A stretch of DNA of 64,000 bases from Beroe forskalii (GCA_011033025.1 WFMF01000088.1:473378-537377), one strand, 5' to 3'; positions 36,401 to 45,992 are shown, counted from the first letter of the stretch. The notes: generated by a model not told the origin, from the sequence alone. A program made the numbers and translations.

Positions 36401-37050
36401 ACATCGACCAGTGGAACTCCGTCCACTACCAGAACAAGTCCAACACGGACAACATGGGCAAGAAGTCGCTCTTCAACTTCCAACGCTCCCGGACCATGAC
36501 CCTGACATCAGGCTACGAGAGTAAGTCGGTGGAAGGGGAGTTCTCGGAAAGGGAGACCTGCTCCCTCTACTCGGAGAACATGTCCTCCTGCTCGCCTACT
36601 TCCTCCGAAGTGAGCTCCGTGCTGTCGTCTCTAGCCGCTGATTCGGTGGCTGATATCACCGTTATAGCGTCAGAGAACCACCGCGAAGTGTGTCTCCCTG
36701 CTCCTACATCACCTGTCAAGGTGAAATCATCTGATGTCCCTGTGACATCACCACCACCACCTGCTGATGTGACATCACCACCACCTGCTGATGTGACATC
36801 ACCAGATGGGAATGTGGTGACAACAAGACCTCGTCTGCCGAGCAGTATCGGGTACAGTGACTCGAGCAGTGCAGTGTACAGTGACTCCGAGAGCACACTC
36901 AGTAACCACAGCAGTGAGGAGGGCAGTGTCAAGGAGCTGGAGAAGAAGAGTAACCCTACTCCAGCTGCCAACCAGTGGAAACAGTTCCAGAGGATGCTTT
37001 CTTTGAAGGGCTCTAGTACCTTCAAGAGAAGGAACTCTTCTAAGATTTGA
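21472..37050 (+). CDS. Ankyrin repeat / coiled-coil / FYVE zinc-finger protein, nine exons (5' end not identified)
   Basis: Exons: 21472-21639, 21849-21946, 24567-24742, 32000-32159, 33090-33227, 34330-34497, 34674-34812, 35036-35208, 36294-37050. They total 1977 nt (658 codons plus TGA), and every junction is GT-AG and in phase. In order the protein has a CxxxxCxxC-rich segment (CSTPLCGKC, CGAC); ankyrin repeats (GQTLLHHAVRAADTETVQYL, GCSPLHLLAA, then ETALTISLQS); a coiled coil (KITKLKEEITSLRDEL; EQDLQEAKRLEE); a FYVE finger (WVPKS, HHCRCCGRVFC, RVCNYC); and a Ser-rich tail. The FYVE basic patch is reduced (SAHHCR) and WxxD is absent, so PI3P binding is uncertain; the finger resembles MTMR3/4-type FYVE. 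Endosomal membrane work is inferred. ANKFY1 differs by having BTB; no BTB is seen here. The true N-terminus may lie upstream. Three acceptors are embedded in tandem arrays and one is supplied by a transposon end. Confidence 0.85.
21947..22976 (+). other. Intron 2, unique portion
   Basis: Intronic sequence between the GTAAG donor at 21947 and the junction array. No exon or repeat recognised. Confidence 0.5.
22977..24597 (+). repeat. Acceptor-junction tandem array, ~50-bp unit, about 30 copies
   Basis: Each unit is gtttctagataagtttgac agtgaaggc followed by ctaacaaacaat and accccctcag. The first 29 bases equal the 5' end of the ankyrin exon; the rest is intron tract plus CAG acceptor. Only the last copy (acceptor AG at 24565-24566) continues into the exon. 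The leftmost copy, near 22977-23033, retains extra exon sequence (ggtcagacactgctt) and is most diverged. The units are nearly identical in the middle, indicating recent homogenisation. Confidence 0.95.
24743..25043. other. Start of the 7.2-kb intron 3 of the ANK-FYVE gene
   Basis: Intronic on the plus strand and 3' flank of the minus-strand lectin exons. AT-rich, nothing recognised. Confidence 0.5.
25044..26576 (-). CDS. C-type lectin-like domain plus three CCP/Sushi-type modules with C-terminal hydrophobic anchor (four exons; 5' part missing or fused to upstream protease)
   Basis: Minus-strand exons 26576-26363, 26229-26054, 25844-25653 and 25471-25044, all GT-AG and phase-compatible. Exons 1-2 form a CTLD (CNSSKVVTYKECEASC; FWMGLK; YTWADSY; WGMINKNNGQW; LCSRA). 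Exon 3 is a CCP module (CWNLDSAVKNGVV...CNQGYQL...GIWDKEPPIC). Exon 4 has two more, shorter CCP-like modules (TYKTGDRLTARC; LEGEALTVRC) and ends in a hydrophobic stretch directly before the stop (NVAMMAVMLFITRNI), typical of a GPI signal. The first exon starts in phase 1 and has no start codon or signal peptide. Upstream is a 1.4-kb pyrimidine array, then the last protease exon, which has a phase-matching donor (28173). It is nested antisense in the ANK-FYVE gene. Surface recognition is inferred. Confidence 0.85.
26580..28007 (-). repeat. AG-free pyrimidine-tract tandem array, ~22-bp unit, about 60 copies
   Basis: On the plus strand the unit is gggggattgagggagtcaacaa; in the minus-strand transcript it reads ttgttgactccctcaatccccc. 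It abuts the acceptor of the CTLD exon (TGTCTGTGTCAG|AGATGG). From 26579 to 28007 the plus strand contains no CT, so the transcript has no AG for about 1,430 nt upstream of the used acceptor. The distal end (27600-27980) is more degenerate, with ggattggggaatcaacaagg variants. Confidence 0.95.
28102..31559 (-). CDS. Papain-family (C1A) cysteine protease, secreted, seven exons
   Basis: Minus-strand exons: 31559-31429, 31273-31180, third exon ending at 30792 (its start, near 31110-31170, is unresolved in phase), 30499-30310, 29975-29796, 29439-29346, 28288-28102. Exon 1 encodes a signal peptide (MRRTVILLTILPLALSS). The mature-enzyme signature is DQMSCGSCWSF (oxyanion Gln and catalytic Cys), then FTEQFYVDC and GCAGG, LPYTADFQPCQY across the 30310/29975 junction, LGHAMLLLGY (catalytic His) and VKNSYGTIWGDYGY (catalytic Asn; the usual Trp of NSWG is Tyr). 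The triad is therefore complete, suggesting an active enzyme. If the 28102 stop is used, the C-terminus is about 25 residues longer than usual; a donor at 28173/28172 would instead end the exon at the domain boundary and could join the lectin exons. It lies antisense within intron 3 of the ANK-FYVE gene. Confidence 0.88.
28365..29315. repeat. Minisatellite in the last protease intron, ~41-bp unit
   Basis: Plus-strand unit approximately attttaccctcccctgcc + attaaccccacattgagttagg, about 20 imperfect copies, with shortened and mixed variants. A 20-bp subunit, gagggggtcaggcaacgcct, is doubled at about 28550-28580. The array occupies nearly all of the intron between exons 29346 and 28288, leaving both junctions free. 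Confidence 0.9.
29440..29795. other. Protease intron 5, unique
   Basis: Intronic sequence between exons 29796 and 29439 on the minus strand; nothing recognised. Confidence 0.6.
30488..30615 (-). repeat. Triplicated acceptor junction of protease exon 4
   Basis: The block gtgtgtttcag|ATAGGAAGCCT, with up to 27 exon bases, occurs three times, giving acceptors before 30604, 30537 and 30499 (minus strand). The 30499 acceptor joins in phase to CGSCWSFPN. Using 30604 also stays open and in frame (105 nt, 35 extra residues); 30537 shifts frame. Confidence 0.9.
31560..31999. other. Protease 5' flank / ANK-FYVE intron 3
   Basis: Would contain the protease promoter on the minus strand; no confident TATA or initiator was identified. 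Confidence 0.4.
32312..33090. mobile_element. TIR DNA transposon (779 bp, TA target duplication) forming an intron end
   Basis: Terminal inverted repeats of at least 23 bp begin CCTTAGTGGTAGAAATTATG, on both ends, flanked by TA (32310-32311 and 33091-33092). The left flank is atttacag|G and the right flank tttgaactc, so the pre-insertion sequence reads ttacag|GTATTTGAAC, an intact acceptor for the exon now starting at 33090. The transposon end CTAAGG now supplies AG|G at exactly the equivalent place. TA duplication suggests a Tc1/mariner-like integrase; no coding sequence is visible. Confidence 0.85.
33228..34263 (+). other. ANK-FYVE intron 5, unique part
   Basis: AT-rich intron; a short attctgaactc repeat lies near 33415-33465. 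No exon recognised. Confidence 0.5.
34262..34332 (+). repeat. Acceptor microarray, 15-bp unit TACTCAGATTCCCCC x5
   Basis: Five perfect tandem copies, each ending a pyrimidine run with ctactcag|at. The last one (AG at 34328-34329) is the in-phase acceptor for the first coiled-coil exon (ATCTGCGAAAGAC). Confidence 0.9.
35386..36310 (+). repeat. Acceptor-junction tandem array inside the FYVE domain, 41-bp unit, 23 copies
   Basis: The unit consists of ccagtgtccccctcacaccc, ctccactgcag and gttgaaggtg. The gttgaaggtgccagtg part equals the 5' end of the last exon (R|LKVPV); the remainder is pyrimidine tract plus CAG. I count 23 gttgaaggtg-type sites; only the last (AG at 36292-36293) continues into the FYVE sequence (YGYEQPVRVCNYC). 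The donor is at 35209. Confidence 0.95.
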
Positions 37051-38644
37051 TAGGGTGTCGTTGCTTCTTTAGGACATTAGGTTTCTTATTTAGGACTTTA
37101 GGTTTTATTTGTTGAATGTTGATTATCATTAAGTTTATAAACAAAACCGGACTCAGGTACATTTTCCAAATTTTGTGTTATAAATTTCTCCATAGAATTG
37201 AGACAATTGTTATAAAGAACATGCACATTGCTCTGAGTATCCACACCCGATTTTAAACGCACTGCCAAGCCTCCTGAATGATTTAGATTTTAACGTTACC
37301 TTACGAGAAAAATTTATAAGGTACGAAATTGGGGGATTTATCGAAAAAATACCCATATTTTGGTTCCCAAAATTCATACTTACGTCATCATCCTACGTTA
37401 ATATACGTAATATTCTCAAAAATATCCCCACATTTCGTTCCCCTAAAATTTCGATCCCCGGAATTATCTTTCCATTTCCAATTCCATGTAAATTTATTTC
37501 GTTGGGTAAGCTAAAAGTGCCCATACCGCCAGACTATGGAAGTAAAGTAAAAATTTATTGATTTACAGTTTGTAATTAACACGTAATTAAATCTCACTGA
37601 TTTTATGCCATATTCACGTTTTCCCAAAATATTTTTCGTGTTTATGTTTTCCGAATTAGCTAATAAGAGGTGAAGTATTTTAATTTGATTTCAGTTCACG
37701 TCTAATTTTAGGAATGTTATAGTTATACTTTTACCTTTAGGCGATTTATTATGTGAGACTTTGGAAGTTAAACTTTACATACCATGACCCTTTTTGGAAT
37801 AAGATCGCTGCCCACACTGCCCATCAGTCTTTACTGCATTCTGGTTCACATATGTAGCACAGCAGTTTCCAACAAATAAATCTTACTTTTATTTTATCCG
37901 GTTTGGGCTATATTAAAGTCAGACTAATTAAATCGATTACTTGATTATGACAAATTTGACCCTTCTTAATTGGTTGATGCGTTCTCTCCAGTCTCCATGT
38001 TCACCGATGTGGGCTCTTAGTTCGTTAGGTAGGTTGAACGGACAGGTAAAAAGAGGTTAACATTGTGATCATTTTCCCATAATCCCTGCATTCGAACACT
38101 TTATCTCGCTCTGCTGGCAATTATCTCTCCCTTATCAGTATCTCTCTTGATAATTTGGACTATTTGAATTAAATATTTAATGCAATTGGGAAGCCGTGGA
38201 TAATCTCTGTAGTTGTACAGCCCTTTTCTCCTGCTTTTTGACGTGTTACTTTCGAATTCGACCTATGATCCCAATATTTAGTATTTAGTAATAATCTTCT
38301 GATAATCGATATTATGAGTTTTGATTATAGATTTTGATCGATAGATTTTGTAATGCAATTGCGAAAAGCCGAAAAGTGTCAACTGTGATACTGATTGGAC
38401 ACGAGGTATTGTACCTAATAGTTACTTAGTTAAATTTTTAATAAGTTTGGACTTTTCTAGGCTATAAAACTTAATTTTGCACCGACCTTATTTTGTTCTA
38501 AAATTGAATTTTAAATTTGTATTAAACAAACACTTATGACCAAATTAAATAATAGGCACTGTACCCTAGTAGTGCTTAATATATAACCATTTCTGAATGA
38601 ATGGCACTCAATGTGCATGACGATCTAGATATAGTATGAGATCA
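37051..38644. other. 3' flank of the ANK-FYVE gene, no further gene
   Basis: AT-rich. An AATAAA in acaaataaatctta at about 37876 is a possible distal polyadenylation signal. Nothing else recognised. Confidence 0.4.
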
Positions 38645-40340
38645 TAGAGTTTTAGAAATGAATGAGTAGTCCCAGATAACTGTAACCGTAGCACGATTTA
38701 TAGTTTTCAAATTAGAGATTTCAATTTCTTAGTTTTCAATGAGCAACCAACTGGAACTCAAAAGTTACACTTTTTGTTGTAACATCGATTGTATTTTGTG
38801 TAAAGAATTGCCGGGTCTTGATTTCCAGTTGTCGCACTTTATTTTTATTCTAAATACTTTATTCTGCGAGCAAGAGTTGACAAGATGAAAGATGAAAAAG
38901 GAAGAAGTCTTCCATACAACTCATTGATTTAATAACAGTCGTTTTATGGCCGGTCACGACTTATTTGTGCGGCAAATTATCGTATTATTCAAAAATCCAA
39001 ATCGAAATATTTTAAATATTTTTCTATCCTGGAACATTGCATGATATGAGATTTCGCAGATGATTTTTTAACTTTTTAATCAAAATATTTCTCAGCGACG
39101 TTATTAAATAAATAGTTATCATCAGATCAACTCTTGCTGATGAGATTGAATCATTTTACGGTTTATTGAAACAAAAAGTCAGGTCGTTTATTGGAACTGA
39201 CAAAAATCAATTGTTTGTCTAAGAATTATTTACAAGGATGTGAATTGTGACATAGCATTTGACCAAAATTATTTCACATAGTCTTCCTTTGGACAAACAA
39301 TTGGTTCGTATTATCTAAGGACACGAAAGCTAAGCGTCCTTCAATGTTGTTTGAAAAAAATTATATGTATTTGTTGATTTCTTTCATTGAAAAAAGAATG
39401 TAAATTTGTTGGTTATTTTTGCAGAAAAAGAAGCATACATAAAACTAGCCTAGAACGAAAACTAACCTATTTATTTTCATTTTCTTTTAAACATTTTTCT
39501 TGTCATATTCATCGTCTCATTGTGTAGACCAAAACTTACTTATGTTTGAATTGAAAGAAATTCGAATAAGGAAATCCATGCCAGTTGATAGAAGTCTTGT
39601 GCCGCAACAAGACCGAGAGCTCGTTTATTGTAATAGGGGGAAATGGGAAAACTCTTGAATCCCTCAAATCACTGCCAAATAATACAGGTTAAAGTGCCAA
39701 AGCAATATCGTAGGTTTGTGGTTCTTTGAGCATTTTTACTGATCAGATATTATGATAGTACAAGGTTATTCAACATTGTTTAAATAATTTGTAGGGTCTA
39801 TTTTTATGAAATGATGGCGACAAAAATGTTCCAAATTTGTACGTCATTACTTGTAACGGCTTAGATAGTCATTAGCAATGAAACATGGATTCGATCCAAA
39901 ATAATCAATCAAGCCAACCGAAATGTATACTTAAGCCAATTTGACGGGAGAAGACAGGTTTTGAGATTTTTACCGCGGTGGCCGAGAGTTATTTGGTGCC
40001 CTAACCTACTACTGAAACTTACGGTTTCAGTGTCTTGCTCATTTCCCTCTTTACACTTACTCTAAATTTGGACTTACTTCTAAATCATAAATTGGACAAG
40101 TTTTCAAAGCCATGATAGCTTATGAAATGAAATTCGCCTTCTTTCCTCTCATTTAGTCATTTCGGACCTCACCCTTTCATGTTGTTTTTCGAAAAAATAC
40201 GCTGGGGACATTTATTACAGCCTCTCCGCCTATTTGAAGCCTTCAGAGTAATGACCTTCTAACATATCTGATCGTTTTAAAAGCCTCAGCTTAACTGACC
40301 CTAAAACGCTCATCTTTTTTGTCATATTTTAAGGTTCATC
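38645..40340 (+). repeat. Dispersed duplicated element, copy A (5' portion)
   Basis: 38645-39745 matches 48335-49490 at high identity over about 1.1 kb, and 40150-40340 matches 49493-49695. Between them copy A has about 400 bp absent from copy B. Copy A carries a decayed version of the short frame at 49268 (shifted and stopped). Confidence 0.9.
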
Positions 40341-40369
40341 TAGATACTTCATGGAACGAGTTCATGATT

Positions 40370-41510
40370 CCGCCAAAGTGGATGCAAAGTGGATGCAATG
40401 AGACAAATTTGAGACAAATTTGAGACATCGATTTTCTAGCTAGAAAAGCGGTATTTTGTGACTTCCAATGATACCAAATGGTTTGTAGGATAGTTCTAAA
40501 GGTTTTCCAAACTGTCACAGGCCAGTTTGGTCATTTTGGGCCCAATTATGACCCAAATGGGCCCAATTTTCAAATTGCTCCAATCGATCTGGAAACACTT
40601 CCAATTGATTTATAAACATCCTCTGAGGTATTCTACGAAATTTTACGGCCCTAAATTGATGTTAAGTGCCCCGGACACTCTGCATCCACTTCGCAAATTC
40701 TTGTTCAAAAAAGTGGATGCAAATGAGACAAATTTGAGACATCGATTTTCTAGGTATAAAAGCGGTATTTTGTGACTTACAATGATACCAAATGGTTTGT
40801 AGGATAGTTCTAAAGGATGTCCAACCTGTCACAGGCCAGATTGGTCATTTTGGGCCCAATTATGACCCAAATGGGCCCAAAAAGGCCCAATTTTCAAATT
40901 GCTCCAATCGATCTGGAAACACTTCCAATTGATTTATAAACATCCTATGAGGTATTCTACAAAATTTTACGGCCCTAAATTGATGTTAAGTGCCCCGGAC
41001 ACTCTGCATCCACTTCGCAAATTCTTGTTCAAAAAAGTGGATGCAAATGAGACAAATTTGAGATATCGATTTTCTAGCTATAAAAGCGGTATTTTGTAAC
41101 TTCCAATGATACCAAATGGTTTGTAGGATAGTTCTAAAGGTTTTTCAACCTGTCACAGGCCGGTTTGGTCATTTTGGGCCCAATTATGACCCAAATGGGC
41201 CCAAAAAGGCCCAATTTTCAAATTGATCCAATTGATCTGGAAACACTTCCAATTGATTTATAAACATCCTATGAGGTATTTTACAAAGTTTTACGGCCCT
41301 AAATTGATGTTAAGTGCCCCGGACACTCTGCATCCACTTCGCATATTCTTGCGTAAAAAAGTGGATGCAAATGAGACAAATTTGAGACATCGATTTTCTA
41401 GCTATAAAAGCGGTATTTTGTGACTTCCAATGATACCAAATGGTTTGTAGGATAGTTTGTAGGATGTCCAGCCTCTCTGGGGCCAATTTAGTCGAAGGTA
41501 TAGCCAAAAA
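40370..41510 (+). repeat. Satellite array A, ~324-bp monomer, about 3.5 copies
   Basis: Monomers start at about 40385, 40714, 41036 and 41360 (tggatgcaaatgagacaaat). Each includes gggcccaattatgacccaaa, gatctggaaacacttcc and ttacggccctaaattgat. It directly follows element copy A and is clearly related to the satellite at 49.7-51.4 kb. Confidence 0.9.
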
Positions 41511-41674
41511 TCAATGTTTTTTCAGGAAATGCATTTGAAGCACACAAATCCGAACACATTTTGTTTTAAATAGCCTCCATTTTATTTCAATGTACCTTCA
41601 GCTCAAATAGGAGTGCATAAGATGAATTAATTAGTCAATTAATTATTTCAATGCGTCAAACTGACCTCAAGCAG

Positions 41675-44600
41675 TGATCAATGTGTATGCTCCCTCTTCA
41701 TGCACAATGCTTGTTTTGACCTCTTCGAGGAGTCTGTCTTGCAGTACCTCAAACTCTCTGGGAGGGCCCGTAGTTGGTCTGAAAAGCAACGCCGACAGAA
41801 TATATGGAGCAAGAGAGGATATGATTTAGCTTACAAGGCCTGCCTCTGTAAATGTAAGAAAGGGTATTTGAAGAAAGATCTGGATCAGGTGGATGAGTTT
41901 GAGGCACCAGTATCCAAGTCTAAGAAGAAAAAGCGCAGGTCTAATGAGAAACCCCTCCTCATCCTTAGTACTTCTCCAACCAACAGAAACCGCACCATGT
42001 CAGGTAGGTATATATTGCAGTTCTTTACATCTATACCTAACAGTCAAAAATTTGATGACCTCATGATAACTACATAATTTTGAAGTCCAGTTCACAGAAT
42101 ATGTTCAAACCTCAGGTTGTTCCACTGGGAGTGATGGGGCAGGTAGTAATGTGAGTGGGGGCGGAGGTAGTGTTCCTAGGATAGCTCCTAAAGAGGCATC
42201 CTTCTCTTTCTCCAGGTATGGAATTGGGGTCTAAGGTATAGCTGAAAATAACAAGAATAAGAAAATACCTGAATATTATATACCAAGATAATAACAGTTT
42301 ATTTCTTTTGAAGAATGAAATTTGGCTAATAATAATCCATTATTGAATTACTGTATGCTCCTTGTGAATTTTGACCACCTTCATTGAACATAATATTATA
42401 ATCTATAATTGAATTGAATTGACTTTGAATCTGTAATTTCATATTTTTGAATTACCTACTGTGACCAGGAGGTCAGACTACCATGCATTTTTGGTAGCTC
42501 TGCCTAAACAGAAGCTAAACCCATACCACATCAAGATGGAGGATGAGACATATGGGGGAAACTATGACGAGAATAGGAACTTTGTGCTGACTAACCTCAC
42601 CAACCACAAGGTAAAGAAATGGTGACATATCTGAATTCATGCCTCTGACATACTGGGTGGCCCAAAATAGTTGACAAAGTAAACTTTGATGACTTTTGCT
42701 GTGTTAAGATGTTCCTGATGAAATTTGTGGATGTCATAGATGTGGATTATCCGTTTTTGCACCAAAAAATTGAAGTGTCTAGCCCCAAAAATGTCAAAGT
42801 TATCAATATCAACGAATGCATGGCCACAATCTATAAGGCATAATGTTCCTTTAGATAAACATGATGTTTATTTAGTGCTGATTCAATTTTATTTGCATTA
42901 TTGCGTGTATTTTTTCGAGCCATCAGGTATCATATTAACGTACAGTGCTGTAGTGAAATTATGTAGAAGCTATGGCTTCAACCATCTTCTGTGCAAAAAT
43001 GAAAAAATGGGGTGTGCAAATACGATTGTCTGATTGTATATTATAATTGCTACATTAACTCATTGATATAGTACAAAATGTGATGTTGCTCAGGTTCACA
43101 CAGTCCAGTGTTTGCTGTGTCTCCGTTCACTGCCTGTCTACGACAGATACCCCCTCATTGATGGCACGTGTGCTTTCAATACTTCTACCTTGAGCGACTG
43201 TGGAAATAGCAAATTTGGTGATTTGTGGGGGTTGGTGTGGTGGTGTTGGTATCGTTATCTTAACAGAATAGGTACATCCCAAATAGAAATCAGATTACGC
43301 TCTGATCATCTTTCATTGCATCTCATATACCATACTGTGATTTGTGGGTCATACTAGTATAGATCCACTCAATTCATTCTTTGAAATGCAATCCCCCATT
43401 CTTGTGTTATTAAGTATTGTTTCAACTTAATGAATAACGGCAGGACTTTTTATAGGAAATAACAGAAAATAACAAGAGATTTAGGAGATAAGATAGAAAT
43501 TTATGGAGACTCAAACTATTCAGTAGGTAAGTAGAAAGTACCTGACTCCCGGGTTTTTCAGACCAGAATAAAACCACCCTCATTGATGGCACGTTCTTTC
43601 TGTCAGTGCACAAGTCCCACAAGAGCGCTGTGGAGATCCTCTACAATGGGGAGTCCCGCTTCCTCTGTGCTGTCTGCGTCGGCTGTCTGCACGGCTACTC
43701 CGCAAAGGTTCGAGTTTCAAGTCATTTGGAAGAATTAATTTAGCTCCACATTTTCATGACTGTGTGCTTGACATGTCTACAATACCTACTCTAAATTGAT
43801 AAATTGTCTCCAGCTTCGTCAAAGTAAACAGATGAGAATACATCACAGGAGTTTCCCATTCGCCTTATAAGGGCAGGTATAACTGCTGGTCTATCAGGAG
43901 ATGTATGTGCAGGAAAAGGAACTTTTCACTTTTCCAGGTGATGTGTAAGTTCTGTAAGGAGGAGTGGCAGGGTCACCTCTTTCAGCTGGGTACTCTCTAC
44001 AGTTTCGACATATTCGCTGCCAACCCCTGCTGCTCCAAGAGGACACAATGCAACTCCTGTAACGCTAATGTAAGTGTAACCCCTGTAACGCTAATGTAAG
44101 TGTAACCCCTGTAACGCTAAAGTAAGTGTAACCCCTGTAACGCTAAAGTAAGTGTAACCCCCGTAACGCTAATGTAAGTGTAACTCCTGTAACGCTAATG
44201 ACTGTGTAACTCCTGTAACGCTGATGTAAGTGCAACTCCTGTAACGCTAATGTAAGTGTAACTCCTGTAACGTTATTGTAAGTGTAACCCCTGTAACGCT
44301 AATGTTAGTGTAACTCCCGTAACGCTAATGTATGTGTAACCCCTGTAACGCTAGTGTAAGTGTAACGCTAGTGTAAGTGTAACGCTAGTGTAAGTGTAAC
44401 GCTAGTGTAAGTGTAACGCTAATGTGTAACTTCTGTACTTCTGTAACATTATTAATGTTAAAGTTACGCTAATGTAAGTGTAACGCTTATGTAAGTGTAA
44501 CGCTTATGTTATAGCAACGCTTATGTAAGTGTAACGCTTATGTCTGTGTTACTCCTGTTACTTCATTGTTAATGTAACTCCTGTAACGCTAATGGAAGTG

Positions 44601-45827
44601 TAACGCTAATGTAAGTGTAACTCCCGTAACGCTAATGTAAGTGTAACTCCCGTAACGCTAATGTAAGTGCAACTCCTGTAACGCTAATGTAAGTGTAACT
44701 CTCGTAACGCTAGTGTAAGTGTAACCCCTGTAACGCTAGTGTAAGTGTAACGCTAGTGTAAGTGTAACGCTAGTGTAAGTGTAACGCTAATGTGTAACTT
44801 CTGTACTTCTGTAACATTATTAATGTTAAAGTTACGCTAATGTAAGTTTAACGCTTATGTAAGTGTAACGCTTATGTTATAGCAACGCTTATGTAAGTGT
44901 AACGCTTATGTCTGTGTTACTCCTGTTACTTCATTGTTAATGTAACTCCTGTAACGCTAATGGAAGTGTAACGCTAATTTAAGTGTAACGCTTATGCAAG
45001 TGTAACGCTAATGTAAGTGTAACGCTAATGTAAGTGTAACGCTAATGTAAGTGTAACGCTAATGTAAGTGTAACGCTTATGCAACGCAGCGTGTTTACTC
45101 TTCTCAGTTCTCATCTTTGCGCGAACTCAATGAACTTCAAACTGTGTAAAAGGGACCAGGTGCCTTGAAGATCATATATTTTGTTTGATGTTGAGAATCT
45201 CAAAGTGCTGAACCGTTTTTTAAAGTTTTACTGGGTTACACTAGTTAAGACATGCTGTATTTCATATTCATGATCGTAAGAGCTGAGTTACTGAGGCTTG
45301 AAACAATATAATAGCGCTAAACTCGGGCAATTTTGACCAATAAATACCTCAATGGGGCATTGTATGTATGTGTAGGTATTCAGTTCTGCTTGTATTGAAC
45401 ATGATTTAGTAATGTGTGTGTACTGTGTATCTGTATGTATGTGTATGTATGTATGTGTCTGTATGCATGTTAGTGGTTCAATAGAACCCATCCATCATTA
45501 CTATACTACGATGTTCCTTTGTTATCCTCAAGGTTACTATTTCTTTCATAATTTTCACTCTTAAATACGGAATTCTCAATGTAGATTAGGTACAAATTAT
45601 ATATCACCCAGGTACTGAGATGGTACCTTAACTTGTACATACCCCTGCACTCCTGCAGGTTTTAAGAAAGTACCTTAACTCGTACATACCCCCTGCAGGT
45701 GCTGACTGAGAAAGTGGACGCCTCCTTTTCCTGGTTTGCCCAGCAGATGACATGTCCGGAATGCGGGTGTCTGGATTACCACCTGATCAAACCCCATCTC
45801 AGCGCCTTCAAGATAATCACCGATTAA
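41675..45827 (+). CDS. HECA: Headcase protein (5' exon(s) not found)
   Basis: Exons 41675-42003, 42116-42215, 42469-42610, 43094-43167, 43593-43707 (see odd junction), 43938-44069 and 45699-45827. Recognised by GRARSWSEKQRRQNIWSKRG and YDLAYKACLCKCKKGYLKKD in the N-terminal Headcase domain, then LNPYHIKMED, CLLCLRSLPVYDRYPLIDGT, CKFCKEEW, LGTLYSFDIFAANPCC, and CPECGCLDYHLIKP near the C-terminus, which parallel animal HECA/hdc proteins throughout. It starts in phase within the first Cys-rich part (QCVCSLFMHNACF), so an upstream exon is missing. Headcase is a conserved, Cys-rich regulator of proliferation and differentiation; the Cys pairs suggest metal binding. Exons 4 and 5 are separated by 425 bp between 18-bp direct repeats without a usable AG. 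The donor after 44069 and the acceptor before 45699 are embedded in repeats. Confidence 0.93.
43152..43169 (+). repeat. 18-bp direct repeat, copy 1 (exon side)
   Basis: ccctcattgatggcacgt, coding for LIDGT. Repeated identically at 43577-43594; the 425-bp interval must be skipped to keep the Headcase frame. Confidence 0.95.
43577..43594 (+). repeat. 18-bp direct repeat, copy 2
   Basis: Identical to 43152-43169 and followed by the true continuation TTCTTTCTGTCAGTGCAC (FFLSVH). The bases before it (gaccagaataaaacca) also weakly resemble those before copy 1 (cgacagatacc). Confidence 0.95.
44053..45085 (+). repeat. Donor-junction tandem array, 16-26-bp units, about 30 exact GTAAGTG sites
   Basis: The unit aactcctgtaacgctaat|gtaagtgt copies the last ~18 exon bases (NSCNAN) plus the donor. 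Only the first copy (donor 44070) follows the real exon. Shorter units (aacgctagtgtaagtgt) dominate some blocks, and a ~185-bp irregular block (taacttctgtacttctgtaac... to gctaatggaagtg) occurs twice, at about 44420 and 44788, showing higher-order duplication. Confidence 0.95.
45411..45475. repeat. TGTA/TGTG microsatellite
   Basis: Imperfect gtatgtgtatgtatgtatgtg run in the last Headcase intron. Confidence 0.8.
45613..45701 (+). repeat. Duplicated acceptor of the last Headcase exon
   Basis: gtaccttaact(t/c)gtacatacccc...ctgcaggt occurs twice, 40 bp apart, giving acceptors before 45659 and 45699. Only 45699 gives the in-phase exon (VLTEKVD). Confidence 0.85.
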
Positions 45828-45992
45828 CTCACCCGATACTACTAGAATAATACTGTGTGTGAAATATGAGAGATAATTGATAATAATATGAAACATAAAC
45901 TGGATATTATAGTATATCATCATAGCACGCCATAATATGAAATATGTGAACTTTGAACCGAGACATTTGACACATGTGTCAATCTGATTGAG

